A stretch of 58,963 bases of DNA from an uncultured Lachnospiraceae bacterium (GCA_910586255.1 CAJUHR010000029.1:1-58963), one strand, 5' to 3'; shown: positions 25,191 to 34,484, counted from the first letter of the stretch. Translations and numbers: made by a program. Notes: a model not told the origin generated them from the letters alone.

Positions 25191-28100
25191 ATGAATGATT
25201 TTGATATTGCGGCATTGCGGAGGGAACGGGAAAAAGAATGGAAAAATGTTTCCTACGATACCTTTTTAAAAAGCTATACCAGCGCTGTCAGGGAGCCGGA
25301 GGATTATGACGGAGACCAGATACTCTCCCAGTGCCCGGAGCCCTACACAATTATCAGACGTTTTGACGAATATGAGAGTAACATTAACAAATGCTGCAGC
25401 CTGTTTGGGGAAATAATGAAGGAGGACTGCTTTATTCCCGTAAGGCGCAGGGATGACCAGGGCAAAAAATTTTGGTTTCATTCATCCAGAAAGGATTTAA
25501 AGCTCCGCGTTGGCCTGCTGAATTACGCAAGGGATAATATGACGCCGATCTGGCTGGACGAGCAAAAGAAGGGGCATGTGCTTTTGTTAGGACAGGCAGG
25601 GGCAGGCAAATCCGAGCTTTTGCATGGAATGATTTTTAGCCTTTTAAGAGAATATTCTCCTTATGAGGTAAATCTGTACCTTGTGAATTTGCAGTTAAAG
25701 GATAAGGTTTACAAGGGAGAGGATAAAAATACCGTTGAAAAGCAGATTGCGGAAGTTTTTGGAAAAATGAAGCGGATGACCAAGGTGTGCGAGGATTATA
25801 ATGAGGTCCGTTCAGTGATTCAGCTGCTGTCCTATGCAAAGCTCTGTATGGAGGAGCGCCGACATCTGTTTTCCAATATCGGCGTGGAGAATTTAAGCGA
25901 GTTCTTAAAAAAGGCGGAAGGACTGGAGGGGCTGGATGGCGACACTCCCAGGATGATTCTTCCCCGAAAGCTTTTTGTCATTGACCGGATGGATGCGGTG
26001 ATGAGCGGGGCTTCGGCGAAGGAAGCGGAAATCTTAAATGAGCTTCTCACATTGATTGTTAGAGAAGGCGCCAAAAACGGTATTCATCTTGCGCTTTCCT
26101 GCCGGGACATCAGCCCCCGGTGGGACGGGCAGCTAATCGGAGACTTTGGCTATCATCTGATTATGAAAAGCCGGTTTACCCTGTCCAAGCAATTGCTGGA
26201 TTCAGACGCGGCGGTTTCTCTTGACGAGGGAGAACTATTGGCTCACAACACGGAGCAGGACGTCACAGAGAAGTATAAGGCGCCTTTGATCGGCATACAA
26301 AATGTTGAAAACATTAAGAAAGCTCTGGAAATATTTGAGAATCGGTTTGACTGCTTTGAGGAATTTGTGGGAGAGAATACTCTTGACGCGGAGCTGGAAA
26401 AAATCGAGGAGGGCCGCGGGTCTATGGGCAGTCTGGAGCGCTATCATTTTTCTCTGGAAGAAATGGGGGAGCTGACTGCTTTTATCGAAAAAAAGAACAG
26501 CATGCTGGAATTCGATGATTTTCAGCGGGGCTTTATCCGTGTTTTGCAGCAGGATGAGCGGGAGAAAACAGGGCGCTTTAAGAAAGAGATACATGCCGCA
26601 TTTTACGGGGGGCAGATACTGACTTGCCCGGAGCCCTTTTCTTTTCTGCGGGCCTATGATGATCAGGTAAACCGTTATAACGGTGAGGAAAAGCTGGAAT
26701 CCCAGGATCTTTACTGGAAATTTTTTGAGGAGGATCTGAATAAGGAAGAGAGCCGCTTTCAGAGGCTGGATTTGACGGAAGCTCCGGGGGATTATATGTG
26801 GTTCAATTCCACGGACCGGGGAATCAATCTGCGGCCGGGGCTTTTAAACAATAACCGGAACAATCCCTTTGCCGTGACCATGGGAAATGAGTTTGTCCAT
26901 GGGCTTGTGGTAGGCCGTACCGGCGCCGGTAAGTCGGTATTTTTAAACAACCTGATTTTTAATCTTCTCTGGGAGTATGCGCCATGGGAACTGGATCTGT
27001 TTCTGGTGGATTTTAAAAAGGTGGAGCTGAGCCGCTATATGTCCAAGGGCTATACGCCCCACGTAAATGCATGTGCTGCCACAAGTGAGATCCGCTATGT
27101 GGTGAGTATGATCGAATATCTGGTAAACTGTATGAATGCCAGACAGACCTTTTTTTCAAGACTTGGGGTAAAGGATATTGCATCCTTCAGAAAAGAAGTG
27201 AAGAAGCGGTTTGGCGTGGAGCTTGTATTGCCCCGGGTCCTTCTTTTGGTGGACGAGTTTCAGCAGATGTTCCTTGAGGCCACCAATCAGGAATCGGACA
27301 GAATCAGCAACATGCTGACTGCCATCACAAAGCTGGGCCGTGCAACCGGCTTCCATTTATTATTTGCCAGCCAGGAAATGTCGTCTACCCTGTCCGGAAA
27401 TGTGTTTGCCAATTTTAAAATTCGTTTTGCACTGCTGTGCGAACAGGAGATATCCTCCGGTATTTTGGGAAACTCCGCGGCAGCGCATATTAAGATCGGA
27501 GAGGTGCTCTTAAATACCAAGTCCGGGGCTGAGGAGGATAATAATCTCTATAAGGTTCCCTTTATCAGCGACAAGAATGAAAGGTTTTTCTATGAATATC
27601 TGGATCGGATGAAAAATCTGTGCGATGTCTACGGCTACCGGAAAAACTGGAAGTTCTATGAGGAGGACCGGAAGGAAAAGCTGGAGGTCCTTCAGCGGCT
27701 GAACAGCAAGATCTTTGATGCCAAAAAGCAAAAGCTGGAAGCAGGCGGCGGACGGTATCTGGATATTATAACCCTGGGAAGCCCGGTTGTATTCAACAGC
27801 AAGCGGGTGGACTGGGAGACCTTTTTTATTGAGCGGGGAAGCAATAAAAATATTATGGTTGCATCTCCCAATGTGGACGATCTCGTGTATATTCAAAAGC
27901 TGCTGGCTGTAAATTTTTTCGCATCGGTGAATCGGTATCAGCATGTGTACTGTTCCCTGAATCCTATTATCCGGAATAAATATAAGCTGGAGGAGGACAT
28001 TCGGGGGAAAAAATTTGCCATGCTTTACACATCCGTAGATGAGCTGAAAAATCTGAACCACAGCTACCATTTTAAAGCGAATATCTTAAATGCGATCAAA

Positions 28101-28676
28101 AAGTCCGGTGGGGACGATGAGAAATTTTTAGCCTTGATAGAGGAAATTCCCGGGGTTTCAATGGGAAGAGAGACCAGGGAACGCTATTTTGGGGACGGAT
28201 TTTCCTATGAGAGGATTCCCGAAATCGCAAGAGGAATATCAAAAGAGAACAGCGGTTTGGTGAATATTCTGCGCAGCTATTACAACTACCGAAACAGCCA
28301 AAACAATCTGAACAGCATATTTGCCCCCACCCTGGTGTGGGTAAGCGGCTGTGACGACATTGGAAGCGTCATTGACGGGGAGGTTCTGAAAAACGCAACC
28401 TCCGTCAATATGCTGTTCATATTCTTTGCCTCCTCTCTGGAGGATATGGATATTGATGTGCAGCTGTCCAATGATTACTTCTTTGTGGGAGGGAATGCGG
28501 AACGGTTTTATGACAAATTTGATCTTCCCTACACGAAAAAGGACGAGAACTCCATTGTGATTGATTTTAAGATAAAGAGCCTGAATACCTACCGGTCTTT
28601 TAAGAAATTTACGGCTACATTTGGGGACAGTGTGGCGCCGTCCATTGATTTTGATGCCATAGGCCTGGAACTATAG
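25191..28676 (+). CDS. FtsK/SpoIIIE-type ATPase, EssC/EccC-like
   Basis: A 1161-residue protein with three RecA-like modules in series and no membrane segment or FHA domain. Module 1 has Walker A GQAGAGKS (134-141) but its Walker B reads VIDRMD, with Arg266 where Glu is expected. Module 2 is fully equipped: GRTGAGKS (575-582) and LLLVDEFQ (Asp688, Glu689), plus FASQEM. Module 3 (about 800-1161) has lost the P-loop but keeps a hydrophobic Walker-B-like strand, APTLVWVSGCDD. Each of modules 1 and 2 is preceded by a similar region (CPEP...GLLN.....), evidence of internal duplication. Such tandem FtsK modules power type VII secretion; DNA translocation is less likely because the FtsK gamma domain is absent. 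GGGAGGG precedes the ATG. Confidence 0.85.
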   Translation: MNDFDIAALRREREKEWKNVSYDTFLKSYTSAVREPEDYDGDQILSQCPEPYTIIRRFDEYESNINKCCSLFGEIMKEDCFIPVRRRDDQGKKFWFHSSRKDLKLRVGLLNYARDNMTPIWLDEQKKGHVLLLGQAGAGKSELLHGMIFSLLREYSPYEVNLYLVNLQLKDKVYKGEDKNTVEKQIAEVFGKMKRMTKVCEDYNEVRSVIQLLSYAKLCMEERRHLFSNIGVENLSEFLKKAEGLEGLDGDTPRMILPRKLFVIDRMDAVMSGASAKEAEILNELLTLIVREGAKNGIHLALSCRDISPRWDGQLIGDFGYHLIMKSRFTLSKQLLDSDAAVSLDEGELLAHNTEQDVTEKYKAPLIGIQNVENIKKALEIFENRFDCFEEFVGENTLDAELEKIEEGRGSMGSLERYHFSLEEMGELTAFIEKKNSMLEFDDFQRGFIRVLQQDEREKTGRFKKEIHAAFYGGQILTCPEPFSFLRAYDDQVNRYNGEEKLESQDLYWKFFEEDLNKEESRFQRLDLTEAPGDYMWFNSTDRGINLRPGLLNNNRNNPFAVTMGNEFVHGLVVGRTGAGKSVFLNNLIFNLLWEYAPWELDLFLVDFKKVELSRYMSKGYTPHVNACAATSEIRYVVSMIEYLVNCMNARQTFFSRLGVKDIASFRKEVKKRFGVELVLPRVLLLVDEFQQMFLEATNQESDRISNMLTAITKLGRATGFHLLFASQEMSSTLSGNVFANFKIRFALLCEQEISSGILGNSAAAHIKIGEVLLNTKSGAEEDNNLYKVPFISDKNERFFYEYLDRMKNLCDVYGYRKNWKFYEEDRKEKLEVLQRLNSKIFDAKKQKLEAGGGRYLDIITLGSPVVFNSKRVDWETFFIERGSNKNIMVASPNVDDLVYIQKLLAVNFFASVNRYQHVYCSLNPIIRNKYKLEEDIRGKKFAMLYTSVDELKNLNHSYHFKANILNAIKKSGGDDEKFLALIEEIPGVSMGRETRERYFGDGFSYERIPEIARGISKENSGLVNILRSYYNYRNSQNNLNSIFAPTLVWVSGCDDIGSVIDGEVLKNATSVNMLFIFFASSLEDMDIDVQLSNDYFFVGGNAERFYDKFDLPYTKKDENSIVIDFKIKSLNTYRSFKKFTATFGDSVAPSIDFDAIGLEL

Positions 28677-28732
28677 CGGCAGATGCAGAGGCTTATAAAA
28701 GGCTGTACAATCACCTTAAGGAGGATAACGAG

Positions 28733-31700
28733 ATGGGAGGGATCTCTTTTTCCCAGCAGGAATATGATAAGATATTAAGAGTTGTTGAGATGATGCAGGA
28801 GGACTTTCTTTCTGAGAGTAAGATTTTCCAGAACAGAATGCAGGAAATTGTTTTGGAAAGCAAAAATAAGCGCTTTACGGATATTTTGCTTAAGCTTTTT
28901 GATGATTATAATGGTTGGGTTGCAAAAACCTTGAAAAGCACAATAATGGATTCGTGGAAAAATTCTTCTGCCGGACTGGGAACCTCGGCAAAACGGTTTG
29001 GGGCAGGAGCAGAGGCGGAAAAGGCCGGGAAAAAAGTGGAGCAAGGAATAGAGACCCTTTCGGATGTGTCAAAGACATTTAAGGGGGTGGATCTTCCCGA
29101 TACGTCCATCCCCATCTTGGACGCCGAATATTATAATCATATGATTGATGCCATAGGTAAATACTGCTCTGCCTTATCAAAAAAGAAGGATTCGATTCTG
29201 AGAGATATCAACAAAAAGTCGGAGCAAAATCAGCTTTTTAAAATCCTGACAGGGGTATGCGAGGCAATGTATGCCACAAGCATCGGCTTTTGGGATAAGC
29301 AGAAGGGTGAATTGGAGAAGGAGAGGGATAATTTTACTGCAAATCTGAATAAGAAATTTTCAGGAAGTGAAGCCGCCGATGAAGCCTCGGCGAACCGTGC
29401 AGCAAATCAGGTGGAAGGAAAGGCAGGGGGACAAAGTTCTTTAGACAGCCATGGGACGGGAGCCGGGCAGGCAGGTTCCGGGCAAGGGGGTTCCGGGGAG
29501 GCAGCAGGCGGGGAGAATGGTTCCGGGAAGTCTGGTTCCGAAGATGATAGTTCCGGGCAGACGGACAGCGGAGCAGGAAATGGGAATGTAGCCAAAGCGG
29601 AAGAAGGTACCGGTGCCCTTTCGGAGCCCTATGCCTCTTATTTGAGACAGTTGAAGGAGCGCTTTTTAAATGAGCCTCAGAACCCGGCCGTATTCGCCGA
29701 GCTTGCAAAGTATATGGATGAGCTGGCCGAAGAGATGGCCGATGAGGGTTTTTTTAATGATGATGCGGGCAATGTGCTGAGAAAATTAGCGGTGATTGCC
29801 GAGACTTACCTTATATTTGGAGGAAAAGGATGGGAATTTACCTCTGGTAAGGAAAAATGGAAGAGCCAGGTAAACTATGAATATTTCCATATATTTGCCA
29901 ACTCTTATGGCAACCGCTTTGCGGATGATGAGAGAAGAATTTTTGTGGATGATGAATATTCACCAGAAAGCTATGTGACGATTGCTCATATGATTCAGGG
30001 AATGTGCCGGTTGCAGGAGGAGCCATCAGATATAAAGGAGGTCACGGATAATTTTGTTGCGATTCTCACAGAGGAATTAGCTCTGGATAATGACAAGCGG
30101 AAGGAATATCCCTATTTCTCTTACACGGCAGCGAAAATGATCCAACAGATTTTAGACGGCGGGGAAATTGTGCCGGAAAATCTGAGCGGATATGGAAGGC
30201 TTGCAGGGAAGGCTGGGGATGGCGTGTTTGCTTCCTTCCGCCAGCTTACGGATAAGATTTATCATATGCTGTTTGAAGCTATGGGAAAGAAATACATGCA
30301 GATTTCTCCCCGGATGGTAGAACAGCTGATGCCGATTTATGAGGAATTTTATCAGGAATTTGGGGAAGGGCTGAGATTAAAAACTATCAATGGTCAGAAC
30401 ATTTATGATTTCGGTGATGAGGAGCTGATTAAGGTTTCCTTTAACCGGGGGAATCACAAATTTTGTGAGGAATGTGAGTGGGAAGTGTTCATGACAGCTG
30501 CTCACGGCGGCGTTGCCCAAAGGTATGATATAGCGGCACGGATGGAGAAGAATATCGCGGCAGCTGTGGAAACAGGGGAAGCGACTGTGGATCAGCTTGT
30601 CTATGGAATGTATGTGGTGACTCTTCCGATTATTAAAGGAGAGATGAATGAGGAGGATGAGAAGGAGCTGAACTTTGCTGCTTTCGGAAAGAGTGCAAAA
30701 AAGCGTATTCTGGAAATTCTTGGACAGCCCATTGAGGCTGACGGAAAATCTCAGGAGGCTGAGGAAGAGGAAGCTAAAAAAGAGGAGACTAAAAAAGAGG
30801 AGACAGAGGAAGCGAAATCCGAGGCGAAAATAGAGGCCGAGGCGGAAGAGCCTGCTGGTGAGAAGCAGATTACGATGGTATGGAAATTTGACCCGTCACG
30901 TTTTACTGAAGAAAATCTCCAGATATTTTGGGATTTTATGGATAAAGTAGCAGAAAGATTTGGTGGAATTGATGAGCTGAATGCTACTTTTAGAGACAAT
31001 GAGATTCGTATATTCTTTAAAAAGAAATCCCAGCAGAACGAAGTTTTGGATAAAGAAAAGCCATTGGATAATACTGATCAAAAGGCGGAGAGTAATAAAA
31101 AAGAAAGACCAGAATCCAAGCATGGACGGTATGCGGTAGATGGGCGCACAATTCAGTTTGTAAAGAATAGTAATAGTTTGGATAAGGTTCATCAAAGCGT
31201 GGTGGAAGCGGATAAAAAGTACAGGGAGCAGCATGAAAAAATAGTGAAATGGGGAAGGAAAATACAAAATGTTCATAATTTTGCAAAAATTGTATCAACT
31301 GGGCTGGGATTGTTTGCATTTGCAAAGCCGGATTCAGAGATAAAGCCTGAACAGTATACGGAGACTGCCAGCGGCATTTCAAAAGGAATGAACCGATTAA
31401 AGGAGGTTTTTGACAAGATTTCAAAAGGAGTAGAGTCAGGTGCAGATTTTATGGGGAACGCCTCAGAGTTTATTAATGATGCTTCAAAAGAAATAGAACG
31501 CACTTCGGCTATCAATAAATTATTTCCATGGATTACCAAGCGCATGAATAAAGGGCGGAATAAGGTGAAGAAGATAGACCCTGGAATGATGGAGCTTGTA
31601 AAGGATACTATGATATCCCCGACAGAATCATATGTGGATACTTATATGATGCAGCACTATCAGTTAATGGCAATGGGAGATCTCGAAAGCGGATTTTTTG

Positions 31701-32032
31701 AATTTGGGAGAACATATGAAATCTTGCATTGCGTTACAGCAGAGATGAAGGAAAAAGTATATCGTAATTGGATAGAGGCAAGCATGTTTTGGGCAAATAT
31801 TTGCAACAACGGAAAAATATTTGGTATAGCTAACTCAAGGGAGCTGAAAGGGAACTTTTTTAATTTGACCGCAGCTGCCGTTCTTACTAATAAATGGTAT
31901 GATGATGAAAAGGAAGCGCTGGATTTAGTTGATAAGGCTTACGATTATTGTAAAAAACAAATTGAAAAACCAGATATATCAAAAAATCCTATAGATCGGT
32001 TGCCGGATTCTTTGAAAAGAAGGTATGGATGA
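28733..32032 (+). CDS. large leaderless multidomain protein, candidate substrate/effector of the FtsK-like locus
   Basis: 1099 residues without a signal peptide. Residues 1-210 are the helical module shared with the protein at 24426 (Trp75, SEQNQLF at 163-169). Residues 230-290 are a Gly/Ser-rich flexible linker. A helical middle domain (290-670) is followed by a Glu/Lys-rich stretch (670-710) and a C-terminal region (about 715-1099) that includes KYREQHEKIVKWGRK and is helical. No catalytic motif is recognised. The DNA of the C-terminal part is clearly more AT-rich than the rest. The plan of targeting module, linker and variable C-terminus is that of polymorphic secreted effectors (inference). 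The ribosome site is AAGGAGG. It is the last gene of the locus. Confidence 0.7.
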   Translation: MGGISFSQQEYDKILRVVEMMQEDFLSESKIFQNRMQEIVLESKNKRFTDILLKLFDDYNGWVAKTLKSTIMDSWKNSSAGLGTSAKRFGAGAEAEKAGKKVEQGIETLSDVSKTFKGVDLPDTSIPILDAEYYNHMIDAIGKYCSALSKKKDSILRDINKKSEQNQLFKILTGVCEAMYATSIGFWDKQKGELEKERDNFTANLNKKFSGSEAADEASANRAANQVEGKAGGQSSLDSHGTGAGQAGSGQGGSGEAAGGENGSGKSGSEDDSSGQTDSGAGNGNVAKAEEGTGALSEPYASYLRQLKERFLNEPQNPAVFAELAKYMDELAEEMADEGFFNDDAGNVLRKLAVIAETYLIFGGKGWEFTSGKEKWKSQVNYEYFHIFANSYGNRFADDERRIFVDDEYSPESYVTIAHMIQGMCRLQEEPSDIKEVTDNFVAILTEELALDNDKRKEYPYFSYTAAKMIQQILDGGEIVPENLSGYGRLAGKAGDGVFASFRQLTDKIYHMLFEAMGKKYMQISPRMVEQLMPIYEEFYQEFGEGLRLKTINGQNIYDFGDEELIKVSFNRGNHKFCEECEWEVFMTAAHGGVAQRYDIAARMEKNIAAAVETGEATVDQLVYGMYVVTLPIIKGEMNEEDEKELNFAAFGKSAKKRILEILGQPIEADGKSQEAEEEEAKKEETKKEETEEAKSEAKIEAEAEEPAGEKQITMVWKFDPSRFTEENLQIFWDFMDKVAERFGGIDELNATFRDNEIRIFFKKKSQQNEVLDKEKPLDNTDQKAESNKKERPESKHGRYAVDGRTIQFVKNSNSLDKVHQSVVEADKKYREQHEKIVKWGRKIQNVHNFAKIVSTGLGLFAFAKPDSEIKPEQYTETASGISKGMNRLKEVFDKISKGVESGADFMGNASEFINDASKEIERTSAINKLFPWITKRMNKGRNKVKKIDPGMMELVKDTMISPTESYVDTYMMQHYQLMAMGDLESGFFEFGRTYEILHCVTAEMKEKVYRNWIEASMFWANICNNGKIFGIANSRELKGNFFNLTAAAVLTNKWYDDEKEALDLVDKAYDYCKKQIEKPDISKNPIDRLPDSLKRRYG

Positions 32033-32111
32033 AAAACGAATAATTATGATGATGCAAAAATGCGGCATAGAGGCTGAATAAGCATAACATAGAGAGGATT
32101 GTAAAATAAGG

Positions 32112-32137
32112 CAGGGAATCTGTTTTTTGATTCCCTG
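32112..32137 (+). terminator. hairpin after the secretion-like locus
   Basis: CAGGGAATC and GATTCCCTG form a perfect nine-base stem with a T-rich loop (TGTTTTTT). There is no T run after it, so it is a weak terminator at best. Confidence 0.45.
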
Positions 32138-32189
32138 TCTATGGGGAGAGATGTTGATCCTTTGGTCTTTAGCTTTTATTTCATTAAGT

Positions 32190-32564
32190 GGACGCAACAG
32201 CTCTGATGGCAGGATAAAGTTCTTTAATGCGGAAACGGAGAAGGACTTAAAAGTGATAGGGACAAAGAATCCTGGAATCCAGGAAGCCATGAGAGAGCTG
32301 AAGAGGCTGAGCCCGAGCAACCCGCTGCGCCTGCGGTAAGAGGCATATCTGAAAAGGGTCCGCGATGAGAAGGCAAGGGAGCTGTATGTGAGGCATGAAG
32401 GAAAAGCAGAAGATATCTTAATACTGCTGGACATGAAGGGTAATGTTCCTGAAAAACTGAGGGGCAGGATACAGGAAGAAACGGATATATCTCAGCTGGA
32501 TGAATGGTTCGTGCTTGCAGCAAAGTGTGAAACTGTGGAGGAATTTCAGGACTATGTGTGTTAG
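32190..32564 (+). pseudogene. Rpn/PD-(D/E)XK nuclease-transposase family protein, C-terminal fragment with in-frame stop
   Basis: The plus strand encodes the C-terminal tail of an Rpn-like recombination-promoting nuclease: KVIGTKNPGIQEAMREL, KRLSPSNPLRLR, then after a TAA (32337-32339) the same frame continues EAYLKRVRDEKARELYVR, EDILILLDMKGNVPE, LDEWFVLAAKCETVEEF and stops at 32562-32564. The frame is intact on both sides of the stop, so a single nonsense change broke a gene that had already lost its catalytic N-terminal domain. These genes are mobile-element-associated; the remnant marks the right edge of the secretion-like locus. Confidence 0.65.
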
Positions 32565-32961
32565 CAGGCTGCGCCGCTTTGGTAAGTATGTAATTACAAT
32601 GATGATTGAACGCTGCGGCGAAAACGCTCTGCCGAAATTACACATCCCAATGCTTGTGATTTCCGGCAGAGCCCATAATTTAGTATAAGTGTCTTTATGT
32701 AGCGGGCGATGGGGAGTCCGAGCCTAAGTCCTTCTGCAAAACGGCTGGTTCCGGAGATCAAATACCATCTCCAGATGATATCAGCTCCAGCACATACAAG
32801 GGTATTGCGGACCAAAATCACCGGAATCATCCATGGCCCCCATGAAAAGGCGATTATGCGCAGGAGCGCAATGAAAGCAAGTCTATTAAATGATATCTTG
32901 CTGTATCCCGTCTCCGTATGGTATGATAAACCGAGAGACATCTCAAAGAGAAGGTGAAAGC
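32565..32961. other. intergenic region without recognised gene
   Basis: 397 bases. Neither strand gives a protein I recognise. A minus-strand open frame through it runs into the next gene and has no ribosome site. The only clear signal is the promoter of the next gene at 32898-32927. Confidence 0.6.
32898..32927 (+). promoter_or_regulatory. promoter of the 73-residue conserved protein gene
   Basis: TTGCTG, an 18-base spacer and TATGAT, 35 bases before the start codon. Confidence 0.55.
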
Positions 32962-33183
32962 ATGTTTTGGAAAAAACACACGGAAAAGCAGGAGGACTAT
33001 GACAAGCAGGGAAAGATCCCGGTAATCCGGGCAAGCATCTGCACCGGGGAGAAGGTGGCAGGCTTTAAGGACGAGCAGACAGGCAAATTTCAGGAGCTGA
33101 TGGTCATAAGAACCGGGGAGGACATGAAGCGATTTTTGAAAATGTACGGTGTCCGGGAAGAGGAGATCAAAAAGGAATGGTAG
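32962..33183 (+). CDS. small conserved protein of unknown function
   Basis: 73 residues, rich in Lys and Glu, beginning MFWKKHTEKQEDYDKQGK and containing RASICTGEKVAGFKDEQTGK. I recall similar small proteins in Lachnospiraceae, some of them doubtfully labelled aspartate dehydrogenase, a name the length rules out. The ATG at 32962 follows GAGAAGGTGAAAG. The frame is open from 32890, but that extension is not supported. It has its own promoter and converges on the DUF4317 gene across a hairpin. No function can be assigned. Confidence 0.7.
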   Translation: MFWKKHTEKQEDYDKQGKIPVIRASICTGEKVAGFKDEQTGKFQELMVIRTGEDMKRFLKMYGVREEEIKKEW

Positions 33184-33211
33184 GGAAGGGATTCCTGCGC
33201 AGCAGGCAGTT

Positions 33212-33241
33212 GCCGGAAGGGCCCGTCAGGGCTCTTCCGGC
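33212..33241. terminator. GC-rich hairpin between convergent genes
   Basis: GCCGGAAGGGCCC and GGGCTCTTCCGGC pair over 12 of 13 bases with loop GTCA. It overlaps the last codons of the DUF4317 gene and probably ends transcription from both sides. Confidence 0.6.
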
Positions 33242-34365
33242 ATGGTGTTTTTCACCATAATTCCATTGACCTCCACCCCGCCGTCAACGGCGATTATGAG
33301 ACATTGGCGGCCATCGATTATCCGGTTTTCGACAAGATCCGTCCTCTCCGGATTGACCTTGATAATCACATCCGGGGTCTTGACCTCAAAGGCCCGGGAA
33401 TTGACAATATTTCCTGCAAAAATAGAAGCCCTCTCTCCTGCCGCCTCATCAAAATTCCTGTCAAAATCCTGCAGCTGTTCTTCCTCCACCCCGCTGTTTT
33501 CCAGAAGGCTTTTTACCTGATACTTGTCAAGGGTAAGCGGTTCCGGAGCATCTTTGTATTCTTCCAGCATCTCATTTAAATTCTCATGAATGGTTTTTAC
33601 CGTATCATAGTCACAAAAATCACCCAGAGTCTCCTCGATGATTGCCTGAAAGGTTTCCTTTTGAAAATCCGCTGCCAGAGGAAGAGGGCATCCCAAAAGC
33701 TGTTCGATAAAGGCATCATGAAGGTCATTGGCATTTTTGGAATAGTACAGAGTGCTGTGAATATCAGTGGAACGGTCATTAAAGGCAGGGAAGAGAAAGC
33801 CCAGCTCCGGCATCCCCACCACCCAGTCCCGGGTTCGGTTCCGGAAGGTGTTTTCTGTCTCATCGTAGCTCAATCCCGGTTTGGAAAGCTCCACCGGACA
33901 GATACAGCAGAGAATATAGCTGTATACTTCATCGGAGGCATCATCCATATCTAATCCGTCTGAGGTTTTGCCGGGAATATCGTAGGCATCATGGATAAGC
34001 AAAATCAGATAATTGCCCACATACTCATAGGCTTCGATAATCCGGTCATAGAAAGCTTCTAAAAGCTCGTCATCCGTAAGCCGGCTGTCTCGAAGGCGCA
34101 GTAAAAATTCCTGTGTACCTCCCTCCTTTTCCGTATCCAGGGGAAAATCCAGATTCACCAGATTCTTTCCCAGGGTGCCGGAGAGAGCCTTGCGGAGTAT
34201 TTCAAAATACTTAAACATATCCTCCTCTGGCAGAGAGAGAAAGGCTTCCTTTAATTCGGCTTTTTTATTCTTCTCCCCGTCCACATAACAGCCACAGATT
34301 CTGGTTATGGAACAGCCAGAAGGAGTAAACTGCCGTTTAATTTCCGATATTTCTTTTTTTATCAT
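33226..34365 (-). CDS. DUF4317 family protein
   Basis: A 379-residue cytosolic protein starting MIKKEISEIKRQFTP and containing CSITRICGCYVDGEKNK, the marks of the DUF4317 family, which is common in Clostridia and has no known role. No signal peptide, membrane helix or catalytic motif is visible; it is acidic overall. It stands alone on the minus strand, divergent from gdpP. GGAGG precedes the ATG, though at a distance of about 12 bases. Confidence 0.85.
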   Translation of the reverse strand: MIKKEISEIKRQFTPSGCSITRICGCYVDGEKNKKAELKEAFLSLPEEDMFKYFEILRKALSGTLGKNLVNLDFPLDTEKEGGTQEFLLRLRDSRLTDDELLEAFYDRIIEAYEYVGNYLILLIHDAYDIPGKTSDGLDMDDASDEVYSYILCCICPVELSKPGLSYDETENTFRNRTRDWVVGMPELGFLFPAFNDRSTDIHSTLYYSKNANDLHDAFIEQLLGCPLPLAADFQKETFQAIIEETLGDFCDYDTVKTIHENLNEMLEEYKDAPEPLTLDKYQVKSLLENSGVEEEQLQDFDRNFDEAAGERASIFAGNIVNSRAFEVKTPDVIIKVNPERTDLVENRIIDGRQCLIIAVDGGVEVNGIMVKNTMPEEP

Positions 34366-34484
34366 TGTATAATGGCCTCCGATATTGGTATGTATAGAGT
34401 GTTGTGCTGTGAATTTATATTGTATAATAAGTTCAGGGAAAAAACAATGGTTAATGCAAATGGTATTGTCAGCGAAACTAATGG

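Noticed and set aside
25191..28676. Chromosome translocase FtsK/SpoIIIE
   Set aside because: There are no membrane helices and no gamma DNA-reading domain, and three tandem modules are typical of EssC/EccC rather than FtsK.
32127..32189. Start of a small plus-strand gene before the Rpn fragment
   Set aside because: The ATG lies in a hairpin, and only the downstream part resembles a known family, so it was treated as part of a decayed gene.
32594..33034. Minus-strand open frame of 146 residues between the Rpn remnant and the 73-residue protein gene
   Set aside because: It overlaps the better-supported plus-strand gene at 32962, has no ribosome site and matches nothing I recognise.
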